Source: Mycolicibacterium peregrinum (GTDB lineage: Bacteria; Actinomycetota; Actinomycetes; Mycobacteriales; Mycobacteriaceae). From it: DNA of 64,000 bases. Each line of letters starts with the position of its first letter. The first letter of the stretch is position 1. The stretch is taken from positions 1 to 64,000 of the forward strand of contig NZ_LZSY01000180.1 of assembly GCF_001665625.1 (NCBI RefSeq), written 5' to 3'. A model generated the notes under the pieces. The model was not told where the DNA came from and did not search any database. It was given only the letters and a program-made list of their open reading frames with translations. The position numbers were made by a program, and so were the translations under genes. This document shows, one piece after another, positions 17,746 to 26,032 of the stretch.

Positions 17746-18527
17746 GCACCATCAGTGACGTCGCGACGAGGGTGATCCCGTGCCTCGACGTCGACGCCGG
17801 CCGGGTGGTCAAGGGTGTCAACTTCGAGAACCTGCGCGATGCAGGCGATCCCGTGGAACTCGCGGCCGTTTACGACGCCGAGGGCGCCGATGAACTGACC
17901 TTCCTCGATGTGACCGCGTCCTCGTCGGGCCGGTCCACCATGCTCGAGGTGGTCAAGCGCACCGCCGAGCAGGTGTTCATCCCGCTGACCGTCGGTGGCG
18001 GTGTGCGCGCGGTCGAGGACGTCGACGTGCTGCTGCGTGCCGGCGCCGACAAGGTGTCGGTCAACACCGCGGCGATCGCCCGGCCCGAACTGTTGGCCGA
18101 GATGGCGCGCCAGTTCGGTTCGCAGTGCATCGTGCTCAGCGTCGACGCGCGTACCGTGCCCGCCGGTGATCAGCCCACTCCCTCGGGGTGGGAGGTGACC
18201 ACTCACGGCGGGCGCCGCGGCACCGGCATCGATGCCATCGAATGGGCCGCCCGCGGCGCCGAACTCGGCGTCGGCGAGATCCTGCTCAACTCGATGGACC
18301 GTGACGGCACCAAGGCCGGGTTCGACCTGCCGATGCTGCGTGCCGTGCGCGCGGCAGTGGGCGTCCCGGTGATCGCCAGCGGTGGTGCCGGCGCGGTCGC
18401 CGATTTCGCACCTGCCGTGCAGGCGGGCGCGGATGCGGTGCTGGCCGCCAGCGTCTTCCACTTCGGGGAGATGACCATCGGTCAGGTCAAGGCCGCGATG
18501 GCGGCCGAAGGAATCGTGGTGCGGTAA
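17742..18527 (+). CDS. hisF: Imidazole glycerol phosphate synthase, cyclase subunit
   Basis: A 261-residue (beta-alpha)8 barrel that uses HisH-derived ammonia to form imidazole glycerol phosphate and AICAR. The first catalytic Asp is in IPCLDVDAGRVVKG (Asp16) and the second in LLNSMDRDGTKAGFD. Phosphate-binding glycines are in VGGGVR and ASGGAGA. GTG start overlapping impA. The TAA overlaps the hisI ATG (TAATG). Confidence 0.97.
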   Translation: MSTISDVATRVIPCLDVDAGRVVKGVNFENLRDAGDPVELAAVYDAEGADELTFLDVTASSSGRSTMLEVVKRTAEQVFIPLTVGGGVRAVEDVDVLLRAGADKVSVNTAAIARPELLAEMARQFGSQCIVLSVDARTVPAGDQPTPSGWEVTTHGGRRGTGIDAIEWAARGAELGVGEILLNSMDRDGTKAGFDLPMLRAVRAAVGVPVIASGGAGAVADFAPAVQAGADAVLAASVFHFGEMTIGQVKAAMAAEGIVVR

Positions 18528-18874
18528 TGGCACTCGATCCCGACATCGCCAAGCGCCTCAAGCGCAACGCCGACGGGTTGTTCAGCGCCGTGGCGCAGGA
18601 GCGTTCCACCGGTCAGGTGCTGATGGTCGCCTGGATGGACGACGACGCGCTGGCCCGCACCCTGGAAACCCGTGAGGCCACCTATTTTTCACGCTCCCGC
18701 GGCGAGCAGTGGGTCAAGGGCCTGACCTCGGGGCACACGCAGTACGTGCACTCGGTCCGGCTGGACTGCGACGGCGACACGGTGTTGCTGGAGGTCGACC
18801 AGATCGGCGCCGCCTGCCACACCGGGGCGCACACATGCTTCGACGCGGACGTGCTTTTGCCGGCCGTGGACTGA
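18527..18874 (+). CDS. hisI: Phosphoribosyl-AMP cyclohydrolase
   Basis: A 115-residue enzyme that opens the adenine ring of phosphoribosyl-AMP in histidine synthesis. The zinc and magnesium residues lie in the characteristic RSRGEQWVKG, HSVRLDCDGDT and GAACHTGAHTCF motifs. It is the short form without the HisE domain. It is the last clear his gene, and the following gene begins 24 nt later. Confidence 0.97.
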   Translation: MALDPDIAKRLKRNADGLFSAVAQERSTGQVLMVAWMDDDALARTLETREATYFSRSRGEQWVKGLTSGHTQYVHSVRLDCDGDTVLLEVDQIGAACHTGAHTCFDADVLLPAVD

Positions 18875-18898
18875 CTGACGCGGCATTACCGTGGAGCG

Positions 18899-19456
18899 AT
18901 GGGAGATTGGTCGCAGTCACTGGTCGATGTCGATGTGTCGGCCGAGGACGCACCCGAGTTGGGTGCCCGCCTGACCCGGTGGCTCATCGACACCGGGGTG
19001 ATCAGTGCCGAACAATCCGACTGCGTGCTCGGGACGCCACTTGGTCACCCGCCCGGACCGAACTATGGCCACGCCATCGGCGGTACCGAACCGGCACCGG
19101 TGCTCTGGACAAACGGGGCCGCCATCAGCGTCGGCCGGGTGGTGTCATACAGCTACGAGCCTGAGGTATTGACTTGCCGGCGCTGCGGGCACCGGGAGCT
19201 GCCGGCACCGGATGATCAGAATTGGCAGGCGGCATTCGCTGCCATCGGTGATTGGGCAGATGGTGGTGTCGGTGCGATGTCGTGCCAGTCCTGTGGTGCG
19301 GACAACGACGTGAACGGGTGGGACTGGGAGCCGACCTGGGGGTTCGGCCTGCTGACCATGGAGGTCTGGAATTGGAATCCGTTGGCGCCCGAGTTCATCG
19401 CCGAGGTCAGCGGATTTCTCGGGCACCGGATCGTCTATACGAACTTCAAACTCTGA
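18899..19456 (+). CDS. Conserved protein of unknown function with a two-CxxC zinc-ribbon pattern
   Basis: A 185-residue soluble protein that I do not recognise. Two CxxC pairs, CRRC near residue 98 and CQSC near residue 128, could bind one zinc. The rest is acidic and rich in Trp and Gly (WDWEPTWGFG, WNWNPLAPEF). It follows hisI by 24 nt and precedes the DNA methyltransferase gene by 50 nt on the same strand, so it may be the tail of the his transcript or part of the restriction-modification island. No signal peptide or membrane segment. Confidence 0.7.
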   Translation: MGDWSQSLVDVDVSAEDAPELGARLTRWLIDTGVISAEQSDCVLGTPLGHPPGPNYGHAIGGTEPAPVLWTNGAAISVGRVVSYSYEPEVLTCRRCGHRELPAPDDQNWQAAFAAIGDWADGGVGAMSCQSCGADNDVNGWDWEPTWGFGLLTMEVWNWNPLAPEFIAEVSGFLGHRIVYTNFKL

Positions 19457-19506
19457 GCGGGCGTTGCGGTCATGGGCTTGTCGGTGCGGTATCGCACAAT
19501 AGCGGG

Positions 19507-21153
19507 GTGACTGACAGCGCTGGGCCGGCCCACGGCGATTCTGCCGAAGCCCGCAAAGCGCGCGGTGCGTACTTCACCCCGGTCCAGATCACCGATTACC
19601 TAACCCAATGGGCAGTGCGGTCCGCCGGTGAGCGGATCTTGGAGCCCTCGGCCGGGGACGCGGCCTTCCTGGTAGCCGCCACCCGCAGGCTGCAGCAGCT
19701 CGGTCTCGAGCATCCGGAGCTCGACGGCATCGAGATTCACCGGAGCAGCGCCACCACGGCGCGCCGCCGCGTCACTGAAGCCGGGGGACGGGCCAGGATC
19801 AGGACGTCCGACTTCTTCGACGTCGAACCGCGTGCTGAGTACACGGCGGTGATCGGCAACCCCCCCTACATCCGCTACCAGGATTTCCGGGGTGCGACCC
19901 GGGCACAGTCGCGCCGCGCCGCACTCAAGGCGGGCGTCACGCTGTCTGGGCTGGCCTCGAGCTGGGCCGCGTTCACCGTGCACGCTGCGTTGTTCCTGCA
20001 GCCAGGTGGGCGCCTGGCTCTGGTGCTGCCCGCCGAGCTGCTGAGCGTCAACTACGCGGCGGCGGTGCGGAAGTTTCTCTTCGATCGGTTCACCAGCGTC
20101 GAGTTGGTGATGTTCGACGAGCAGGTGTTTCCCGAGGCCGAAGCCGATGTGGTGCTGCTGCTGGCCGACGGCTATGGGGGTGGGCCGACCAGTCACGCCG
20201 TCATCCACCGGGCCTGCAACGCGAGCTCGTTGACATCCGAACTCGCACAACGTCGTTGGTCGCCGCGCGATCCCGCCGACAAGTGGGTCAGCGGCCTGAT
20301 CGGTAACGCGCCGGTCGATGCGCTCCACGGTCTACACGAGGCTGGGCAGTTCACGACCTTGGAGACGTGGGGCGACACGACTCTGGGCATGGTGACCGGC
20401 AACAACGGCTTCTTCGCGCTGTCCCCGGAGCGCGTACATGAGCTGGGTCTGCGCGGTACTGACCTGTTGCCGTTGTCCCCGCCAGGCAGTGCCCATCTAC
20501 GCGGCCTCACGCTGACCGCCGAGCAGCTGGCCAGGCTGGGGGAGGACGGCCGGTCGATACACCTGTTCCGTCCGGCCGGGCAGCCATCGGCCGCTGCGCA
20601 GCGCTACATCGACGCCGGCCACGCCGCAGGCGTGCATCTGGCCTACAAATGCCGGGTGCGTCAGCCTTGGTATCTGGTGCCACTGGTGAAACCGGCCGAC
20701 CTGCTGCTGACCTGTATGAACGCCGACACTCCGCGGTTGATCAGCAACCGGGCCAAGACACATCATCTCAACTCGGTGCACGGCGTGTATCTGCGTGACG
20801 GGGTGCGCACGCTGGGGCGCGACCTGCTGGGCTTGGCGGCGCTGAACTCGGTGACGGTGCTACATGCCGAGATCGTCGGCCGTTCCTACGGCGGCGGGAT
20901 CCTCAAGATCGAACCGCGCGAGGCCGACCGTTGGCTCGTTCCCTCACCCGATCTGGTGGCCGCGCGTGCCGACGAACTGCGGGCCGTCCGACGGAGGGTC
21001 GGATCGCTGTTGGAGCGTGGCCGTCTGCTCGATGCGACTCGCGTCGTCGACGATGCGTTGGGACTGGAGACGCGGATCGTTCTGGAACCCGTTCGTGCCG
21101 CGCGCGATTCATTGGCGACCCGCCGGACGGTAAGGTCTCGGCGTGCCCGCTGA
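19507..21153 (+). CDS. Adenine-specific DNA methyltransferase (Eco57I/TaqI-like, MamA-type)
   Basis: A 548-residue amino-methyltransferase. The SAM-binding motif I is EPSAGDAAFL (residues 46-55) and the catalytic motif IV is NPPY (118-121), the signature of N6-adenine enzymes with motif order I then IV. The C-terminal half should hold the target-recognition part. It occupies the position of MSMEG_3213, which I recall as the M. smegmatis counterpart of the M. tuberculosis epigenetic methylase MamA. I set the start at GTG 19507 because MTDSAGPAHG leads directly into the ARGAYFTP start motif. A CACAAT 6 nt before it may be the -10 of a leaderless message. It overlaps the next gene by 11 nt. Confidence 0.88.
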   Translation: MTDSAGPAHGDSAEARKARGAYFTPVQITDYLTQWAVRSAGERILEPSAGDAAFLVAATRRLQQLGLEHPELDGIEIHRSSATTARRRVTEAGGRARIRTSDFFDVEPRAEYTAVIGNPPYIRYQDFRGATRAQSRRAALKAGVTLSGLASSWAAFTVHAALFLQPGGRLALVLPAELLSVNYAAAVRKFLFDRFTSVELVMFDEQVFPEAEADVVLLLADGYGGGPTSHAVIHRACNASSLTSELAQRRWSPRDPADKWVSGLIGNAPVDALHGLHEAGQFTTLETWGDTTLGMVTGNNGFFALSPERVHELGLRGTDLLPLSPPGSAHLRGLTLTAEQLARLGEDGRSIHLFRPAGQPSAAAQRYIDAGHAAGVHLAYKCRVRQPWYLVPLVKPADLLLTCMNADTPRLISNRAKTHHLNSVHGVYLRDGVRTLGRDLLGLAALNSVTVLHAEIVGRSYGGGILKIEPREADRWLVPSPDLVAARADELRAVRRRVGSLLERGRLLDATRVVDDALGLETRIVLEPVRAARDSLATRRTVRSRRAR

Positions 21154-22138
21154 ACCGTCGACCAAGGCCACAGCATGGGCCATCTTCGATCGCATCGTGG
21201 CCGACGCCGCGCCCGGCGGTGTGCACACCAATCCGTGGGTGCGCAGCGGAGGCGCACTGACCTTCGTTCCCGATTTCCGAGTGCTGCGCAAGCTTCTCGG
21301 CGTCCCGCTGTTCCTGGACGCGCCGTCCACCACCGGCGTTCCGGCGCTGGCTTTGGACGTGTGGCTGGCCTACGAGTTGCGGCGTGCCGGATTCGATCCG
21401 GATGCGGTGTGGCCCCGAGCGACGGATCCGCGGATCATGCCCAGCGCGATCGCCAGTCTGCTCGAGGCGCTGCCGCAGAAGGAACGCCACCTCATCGAGC
21501 AACGGCTGAAGCGGTCGATGAAAGGCGTTGCCGCGTCGAGTGCCAGCGTGCTGGGCAAGCACTACATGAAACAGGTCGACGTGGTGATGTCGGATTGGGA
21601 CACCGGCCCGGAGTTGCTGATCAGTACCAAACGTATGGATTCCAGCTTCGGCAAGAATGCCGCCAACCGGGTCGAGGAAAGTTACGGCGACGCCAAGAAT
21701 CTGCGTCTGCGCCACCCGCTTTCGGCGCTGGGCTTTGTCTACGGCTTGCGCTCGACGATTCTGAGCACAGAACCGGACAAGGCCGAGTGGCTCATCGATC
21801 TGCTGGGCAAGCTCGGCACCGAGGACGACGCCTATCACGCGGTTGCGCTGGTGATGATCGATTACGACGTCGAGGTCGCCGAGTCCGCGGACGAGGAGGT
21901 CGACAGCATCGAAAAGGCCGAGCCGGACGCGCTGTTCGAGATCGTCGACGTTGCCACGGCCGCCGTCGACGAGGCGTTGGCGGCACTACCCGACATCGCG
22001 ATCCGGCATGACACGGTGCCGCCCGAGCTGCAGCCTTCGCGTTTTCTGGCGACCATGGTCAACCGCGTCATCGACACCACACCGGTGACCCGGCACCGTG
22101 AGGCGCGTCGGCGGCGTAACACAGCCGCCGAAGCCTGA
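21143..22138 (+). CDS. Putative type II restriction endonuclease paired with the methyltransferase
   Basis: A 331-residue protein whose GTG start lies inside the end of the methyltransferase gene, indicating co-translation. The segment KQVDVVMSDWDTGPELLIST followed by Lys (Asp146, Glu157, Lys163) looks like the active-site hairpin of PD-(D/E)XK nucleases, though the last triplet is Ser-Thr-Lys rather than Glu-x-Lys. Just after it comes a conserved-looking Lys-Asn-Ala-Ala-Asn-Arg stretch. I infer that it cuts the site protected by the upstream enzyme. A non-nuclease partner cannot be excluded. M. tuberculosis MamA lacks such a neighbour. Confidence 0.65.
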   Translation: MPAEPSTKATAWAIFDRIVADAAPGGVHTNPWVRSGGALTFVPDFRVLRKLLGVPLFLDAPSTTGVPALALDVWLAYELRRAGFDPDAVWPRATDPRIMPSAIASLLEALPQKERHLIEQRLKRSMKGVAASSASVLGKHYMKQVDVVMSDWDTGPELLISTKRMDSSFGKNAANRVEESYGDAKNLRLRHPLSALGFVYGLRSTILSTEPDKAEWLIDLLGKLGTEDDAYHAVALVMIDYDVEVAESADEEVDSIEKAEPDALFEIVDVATAAVDEALAALPDIAIRHDTVPPELQPSRFLATMVNRVIDTTPVTRHREARRRRNTAAEA

Positions 22139-22155
22139 CGCAATCGCCGAGATCA

Positions 22156-22196
22156 ACGCAAGGGTCGCGAATTGGCGCTGCGAACGACCTTTGCGT
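22156..22196. terminator. Hairpin between convergent genes, probable terminator
   Basis: Arms ACGCAAGGGTCG (22156-22167) and CGACCTTTGCGT (22185-22196) pair over 12 positions with one G-T pair around a 17-nt loop. It lies between the stop codons of the restriction gene and the convergent ABC ATPase gene. Confidence 0.7.
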
Positions 22197-22210
22197 CGCA
22201 CTCGCGGAAG

Positions 22211-23008
22211 CTACAACACCCGTGAACTGGCCTTGGCCCGCGCACTCCAGCGGCCGTCCTGATACCCCACCACCACGGGGTGAGCGAAAGCCTCGCTGAC
22301 GTGCTCGGTGTTGACCACCTCGTGGGCGAACCCGCTGGCCACCGTGCGTCCCTGGGAGATCAGCAGGGCGTGGGTGGTGCTGGTGGGCAGCTCCTCGAGG
22401 TGGTGGGTGACCAGGATCGAGGCCATGTCGGGGTGCGAGTTATCCAGAGTGTCAAGCGTTTCCAGCAATTGCTCGCGAGCCGCGACGTCCAGACCGGTGG
22501 TCGGCTCGTCCAGTAGCAGCAGCTGCGGATCGGCGATCAATGCCCGCGCGATCAGGGTGCGGCCGCGCTCGCCCTGAGACAGCGTGGGCCAGATCGCGTC
22601 GGCCCGCGCCGACAGCCCCACGGTGTCGATCAGTTCCTCGGCCCGGCGGGCCTGTTCTGCGGTCGGCGTCCAGTGCGCGGCGATGTCGATGGTGGCGGTG
22701 ATGCCGGTGAGGACCACCTCGCGCACGGTGAGCGGGTACTGCAGCCGGTGCCGGGGATTCACGTGGCCGATGGAGCGGCGCAGCACGGCCAGGTCGGTGC
22801 GGCCCATCTGGCCGCCGAGCACGTGCACGGTGCCTGAAGTCGGAAAGGTCACGGCGGCACAGAAACCCAGCAGCGTGCTCTTCCCGGCGCCGTTTGGTCC
22901 CAACAGGGCCCAGTGCTCACCGGCCTGCACCGTCAGGGAGATGCCGTCGATGATCTGCTTGCCGTCGCGGCGGAACGTCACATCGGCGATGTCGAGGACC
23001 GGGGTCAT
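22211..23008 (-). CDS. ABC transporter ATP-binding protein without a neighbouring permease
   Basis: A 265-residue ATPase subunit. Walker A is GPNGAGKST, the signature is LSQGERGR, Walker B is LLLLDEPTTGLD and the H-loop is THHLEEL. All the residues needed for hydrolysis are present. No membrane or binding protein gene stands beside it, so its partner and substrate are unknown. It may serve a complex encoded elsewhere. Its start overlaps the stop of the FadR-type regulator by 4 nt (23005-23008), making a two-gene operon divergent from leuA. Nothing like it lies here in M. tuberculosis. Confidence 0.88.
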   Translation of the reverse strand: MTPVLDIADVTFRRDGKQIIDGISLTVQAGEHWALLGPNGAGKSTLLGFCAAVTFPTSGTVHVLGGQMGRTDLAVLRRSIGHVNPRHRLQYPLTVREVVLTGITATIDIAAHWTPTAEQARRAEELIDTVGLSARADAIWPTLSQGERGRTLIARALIADPQLLLLDEPTTGLDVAAREQLLETLDTLDNSHPDMASILVTHHLEELPTSTTHALLISQGRTVASGFAHEVVNTEHVSEAFAHPVVVGYQDGRWSARAKASSRVL

Positions 23009-23676
23009 GCGAAAGACTCCTTCAATGAGCTCAAATGGGTTCTGCTGGCGGCTGCGGCGGCCTCGGGGTCGCGGGCGACGATCGCGTCGGCCAACTGCTG
23101 GTGCAGGTCGTGATCGCAGGGTTCGGAGGCGATCGGCCGGATCTTGAGCATGTCGATCATCGCCAGCCGCAGCCGCGGCAGGAAGGCGTCGAACAATTGG
23201 ATCAGCACCTCGTTGTGAGCCGCGGCGATCACCGTGCGGTGAAACGCCATGTCGGCGTCGACGTGGTCGGGTACCGACTGTCCGGTCACCCCGCGGGCGG
23301 CCAGGGTGCGACGAATCGCGCGCAGATCGGCTGGGGTGCGTCGGGTCGCGGCCAGCGCGGCAGCTTCGGCCTCGATGGCGATGCGCGCCTCGATCACCGA
23401 GACGATGGTGGCTCGGCGTAGCACGGTGTCCCAGTCTTCGGCGGCGTCGAGTGCCGTGACGAATACGCCGGCACCCTGGCGGCTCTCCAACACGCCCTTG
23501 CCGGACAGTTCGCGGATGGCCTCGCGCAGGGTGGAGCGGCCTACGCCGAGCTGTGCAGCCAGGGTTGTCTCACCTGGAAGTCGATGCCCGAGTGGCCATT
23601 CGCCCTGGCGGATGCGCGTCAGCAGAAGCTGGGCGGTCTGGGCCGCCAGCGGGTGACGCTGAACTTGGGAAGTCAT
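23005..23676 (-). CDS. GntR/FadR-family (FCD) transcriptional regulator
   Basis: A 223-residue regulator. The N-terminal winged helix has the GntR pattern (RIRQGEWPLGHRLPGETTLA and GVGRSTLREAIREL) and the C-terminal part is a helical FCD domain, with Asp/His positions (DADMAFHRTVIAAAHNEVL) that often bind metal and an organic acid. The ATG at 23676 begins MTSQVQRHPLAAQ. It is divergent from the leuA leader. A direct repeat GTCTAC (23685-23690 and 23712-23717) in the shared gap is a possible but unproven site. Ligand unknown. Confidence 0.9.
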   Translation of the reverse strand: MTSQVQRHPLAAQTAQLLLTRIRQGEWPLGHRLPGETTLAAQLGVGRSTLREAIRELSGKGVLESRQGAGVFVTALDAAEDWDTVLRRATIVSVIEARIAIEAEAAALAATRRTPADLRAIRRTLAARGVTGQSVPDHVDADMAFHRTVIAAAHNEVLIQLFDAFLPRLRLAMIDMLKIRPIASEPCDHDLHQQLADAIVARDPEAAAAASRTHLSSLKESFA

Positions 23677-23707
23677 CGAAACCTGTCTACTTGTCTGAGG
23701 AGTTGTG

Positions 23708-23713
23708 TATAGT
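23708..23713 (+). promoter_or_regulatory. Probable -10 box of the leuL-leuA transcript
   Basis: TATAGT (23708-23713) lies 9 nt before the ATG of the leader peptide, so the message would begin at or very close to that ATG. No clear -35 is seen, which is common in mycobacteria. Confidence 0.6.
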
Positions 23714-23722
23714 CTACCCATC

Positions 23723-23764
23723 ATGACGCGTGCCCTCATCCTTAGCCGCCGCGGCGGGGCCTGA
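23723..23764 (+). CDS. leuL: leuA leader peptide
   Basis: A 13-codon frame, MTRALILSRRGGA, with the stop TGA at 23762-23764, lying 68 nt upstream of leuA. It places Leu-Ile-Leu codons (CTC ATC CTT) before an Arg-Arg-Gly-Gly end, as expected of a peptide whose translation reports branched-chain aminoacyl-tRNA supply. Short peptides of this shape are found before leuA in other actinobacteria. The probable -10 so close to the ATG suggests a leaderless peptide. Translation is inferred. Confidence 0.7.
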   Translation: MTRALILSRRGGA

Positions 23765-23825
23765 ATCGACCGGCCCCCTGCCGTGGGGCTGTGGCGCGCC
23801 GGTCGAACTCCCATCCGACCGAAGG
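23748..23825 (+). promoter_or_regulatory. leuA attenuator region with mutually exclusive hairpins
   Basis: A 9-bp perfect stem pairs TCGACCGGC (23766-23774) with GCCGGTCGA (23798-23806), with an inner CCCC/GGGG (23775-23778, 23784-23787). The left arm can instead pair upstream, GGGGCC (23756-23761) with GGCCCC (23772-23777). The right arm can instead form GGTCG (23801-23805) with CGACC (23816-23820), directly before the GAAGG ribosome site (23821-23825). Ribosome position on leuL would therefore choose which fold forms. There is no U-run, so control could act on transcription or on translation. Confidence 0.6.
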
Positions 23826-23832
23826 CACCCTC

Positions 23833-25581
23833 ATGACCACTTCCGTATTTCCCACCATCAACACCCCGGCCGGGGAGATCCCGGCCACCGCACCGGCCTG
23901 GAATCGGCAGCGGCACTCGCAAATGCCGTCGCACCGTTACGCCAGTGTCTATGACCGCGTCGAAGTTCCACTGGTTCAACGCGATTGGCCCACCGCTCGG
24001 ATCGAACGCGCGCCGCTGTGGGTGCCGGTGGACCTGCGTGACGGCAACCAGGCGCTGGCCGAGCCGATGGACCCGGCCCGCAAGCGCCGCTTCTTCGAGC
24101 TGCTGGTGGCCATGGGCTACAAGGAGATCGAGGTCGGGTATCCGTCCGCCTCGCAGACCGACTTCGACTTCGTCCGACTGCTGGCCGAGTCCGACATCGC
24201 CCCGCCGGACGTCACCATCGTCGTGTTCGTCCCGGCGCGCCGCGACCTGATCGAACGAACCGTGGACTCGGTGCGCGGCATCGGCAACGACGTCGTCATC
24301 CACATGTACACCGCCACCGCTCCGACCTGGCGCGATGTCGTACTGGGCAAGGCCAGAGGCGAGCTGAGCCAGCTCATCTATGCCGGTGCGCGTGACGTCC
24401 TCGAGTTCACCGACGGCATGCCCAATGTGCGGTTCGAATTCTCCCCGGAGGTGTTCAACCTCACCGAGCCTGATTACGTGCTGGAGTTGTGTGACGCGGT
24501 CACCGAGCTGTGGCAAGCCACTCTGGGACGTCCGGTCATCTTGAACCTGCCGGCCACCGTCGAGATCGCCACCCCCAACGTCTACGCCGACCAGATCGAG
24601 TACATGCACCGCAACCTGTCCCGCCGCGACAGCGTCATCCTCTCAGTGCACCCACACAACGACCGGGGCAGCGGCATCGCCTGCGCCGAACTCGCGGTGC
24701 TGGCCGGTGCCCAGCGGGTCGAGGGGTGCGTCTTCGGCAACGGCGAACGCACCGGCAATGTCGACATCGCCACCCTGGCGCTGAATCTGCACGCCCAGGG
24801 TGTGGATCCGATGATCGACTTCTCCGACATCGACGAGATCGCCCGGACCGTCAGCCACTGCACCCGCATGCCGATCCACGAACGCCATCCCTATGTCGGG
24901 GACATGGTGCACACCGCGTTCTCCGGAACCCACCAGGACGCGATCAAGAAGGGCTTCGCCGAACATCGCGCACGGGCCGCGGACACCGGACAGCCGGAGA
25001 ACGAAATCGATTGGCGGGTGCCGTATCTGCCGATCGATCCGGCCGACATCGGCCGCACCTATGACGCGGTGATCAGGGTGAATTCCCAATCCGGCAAAGG
25101 AGGCATCGCCTACCTGCTGGCAGAAGAATATGGGCTGGAGCTGCCTCGTCGCCTACAGATCGATTTCGCCCGGCACGTCCAGGCCCACACCGACGAAAGC
25201 GGCGCGGAGGTGACCGCCGCCGAACTGTTCGACCTGTTCGAGGCGACCTATCTGGATCCGGTCGGGCCGGTGCAACTCAAGGACTGGCACACCGGCGGCG
25301 ACGGTGCCGCTGCGGTCACCGACCTGACGTTGGTGTACAACGGCAGCACGGTCACCAGCAGCCATCGCGGCATCGGCCCGGTGGATGCACTGCGGGCCGC
25401 GCTCGCGCAGATCGGCCATTCAGTCGAGATGTTGAGCCTGACCCAACAGTCGATCGGCAGCACCGCCGTCAGCTACCTGGAGTACCGGTCGCCCAGTCGC
25501 ACCGGATGGGCGTGCGGGCGCAGCGATTCGGTGCTCGCAGCGTCGATGGCGGCGGTGCTGCGGGCGGTTAACGCGCCTTGA
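23833..25581 (+). CDS. leuA: 2-isopropylmalate synthase
   Basis: A 582-residue enzyme that condenses acetyl-CoA with 2-oxoisovalerate in the first committed step of leucine synthesis. The catalytic TIM barrel shows VDLRDGNQAL, the HPHNDRG metal motif and GNGERTGN. The C-terminal LeuA dimer domain that binds leucine is also present (TDLTLVYNGSTVTSSHRGIG). It is shorter than M. tuberculosis LeuA because the repeat block of that protein is absent. ATG 23833 follows GAAGG by 7 nt. M. tuberculosis has its leuA elsewhere and not here, so a second copy in this genome is possible. The 3' end overlaps bcp by 14 bp. Confidence 0.95.
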   Translation: MTTSVFPTINTPAGEIPATAPAWNRQRHSQMPSHRYASVYDRVEVPLVQRDWPTARIERAPLWVPVDLRDGNQALAEPMDPARKRRFFELLVAMGYKEIEVGYPSASQTDFDFVRLLAESDIAPPDVTIVVFVPARRDLIERTVDSVRGIGNDVVIHMYTATAPTWRDVVLGKARGELSQLIYAGARDVLEFTDGMPNVRFEFSPEVFNLTEPDYVLELCDAVTELWQATLGRPVILNLPATVEIATPNVYADQIEYMHRNLSRRDSVILSVHPHNDRGSGIACAELAVLAGAQRVEGCVFGNGERTGNVDIATLALNLHAQGVDPMIDFSDIDEIARTVSHCTRMPIHERHPYVGDMVHTAFSGTHQDAIKKGFAEHRARAADTGQPENEIDWRVPYLPIDPADIGRTYDAVIRVNSQSGKGGIAYLLAEEYGLELPRRLQIDFARHVQAHTDESGAEVTAAELFDLFEATYLDPVGPVQLKDWHTGGDGAAAVTDLTLVYNGSTVTSSHRGIGPVDALRAALAQIGHSVEMLSLTQQSIGSTAVSYLEYRSPSRTGWACGRSDSVLAASMAAVLRAVNAP

Positions 25582-26032
25582 GCACTTCGAGTGCCTTGTC
25601 GGCGTGGGTGTCCATGCTGATCTCGCTGGCAATCACCGCGAGCACGGTGCGATCGGTATCGATGACGAACGTGGTCCGCTTGACCGGCATGAGCTTGCCG
25701 AGCAGGCCACGCTTCACCCCGAACTGGGCCGCCACCTTGCCGTCGGCGTCCGAGAGCAATGGGTAGTCGAAACTCTGGATGTCGGCGAACTTGGCCTGCT
25801 TGGCGACCGGGTCGGTGCTGATGCCGACCCGGTTCGCCCCGGCAGCGGCGAACTCGCCGGCCAGATCCCGGAAGTGACAGGCCTCCTTGGTGCACCCCGG
25901 CGTCATCGCCGCCGGATAGAAGAACAGCACCACGGGTCCGTCGGCGAGCAGGCTCGTCAGGCTGCGAATCGTGCCGGTCTGGTCGGGGAGCTCGAAGTCG
26001 GGAACGGTGTCACCGGTCCTGATCTGTGTCAT
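25568..26032 (-). CDS. bcp: Thioredoxin-dependent peroxiredoxin, Bcp/PrxQ type (Rv1608c-like)
   Basis: A 154-residue peroxiredoxin that reduces peroxides. The peroxidatic Cys47 and resolving Cys52 are in PGCTKEAC, five residues apart as in the alpha-type PrxQ group. The preceding FFYPAAMTPG strand-loop is also typical. It corresponds to BcpB next to trpE in M. tuberculosis. Divergent from trpE with a 62-bp gap and convergent with leuA. Confidence 0.94.
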   Translation of the reverse strand: MTQIRTGDTVPDFELPDQTGTIRSLTSLLADGPVVLFFYPAAMTPGCTKEACHFRDLAGEFAAAGANRVGISTDPVAKQAKFADIQSFDYPLLSDADGKVAAQFGVKRGLLGKLMPVKRTTFVIDTDRTVLAVIASEISMDTHADKALEVLKAR

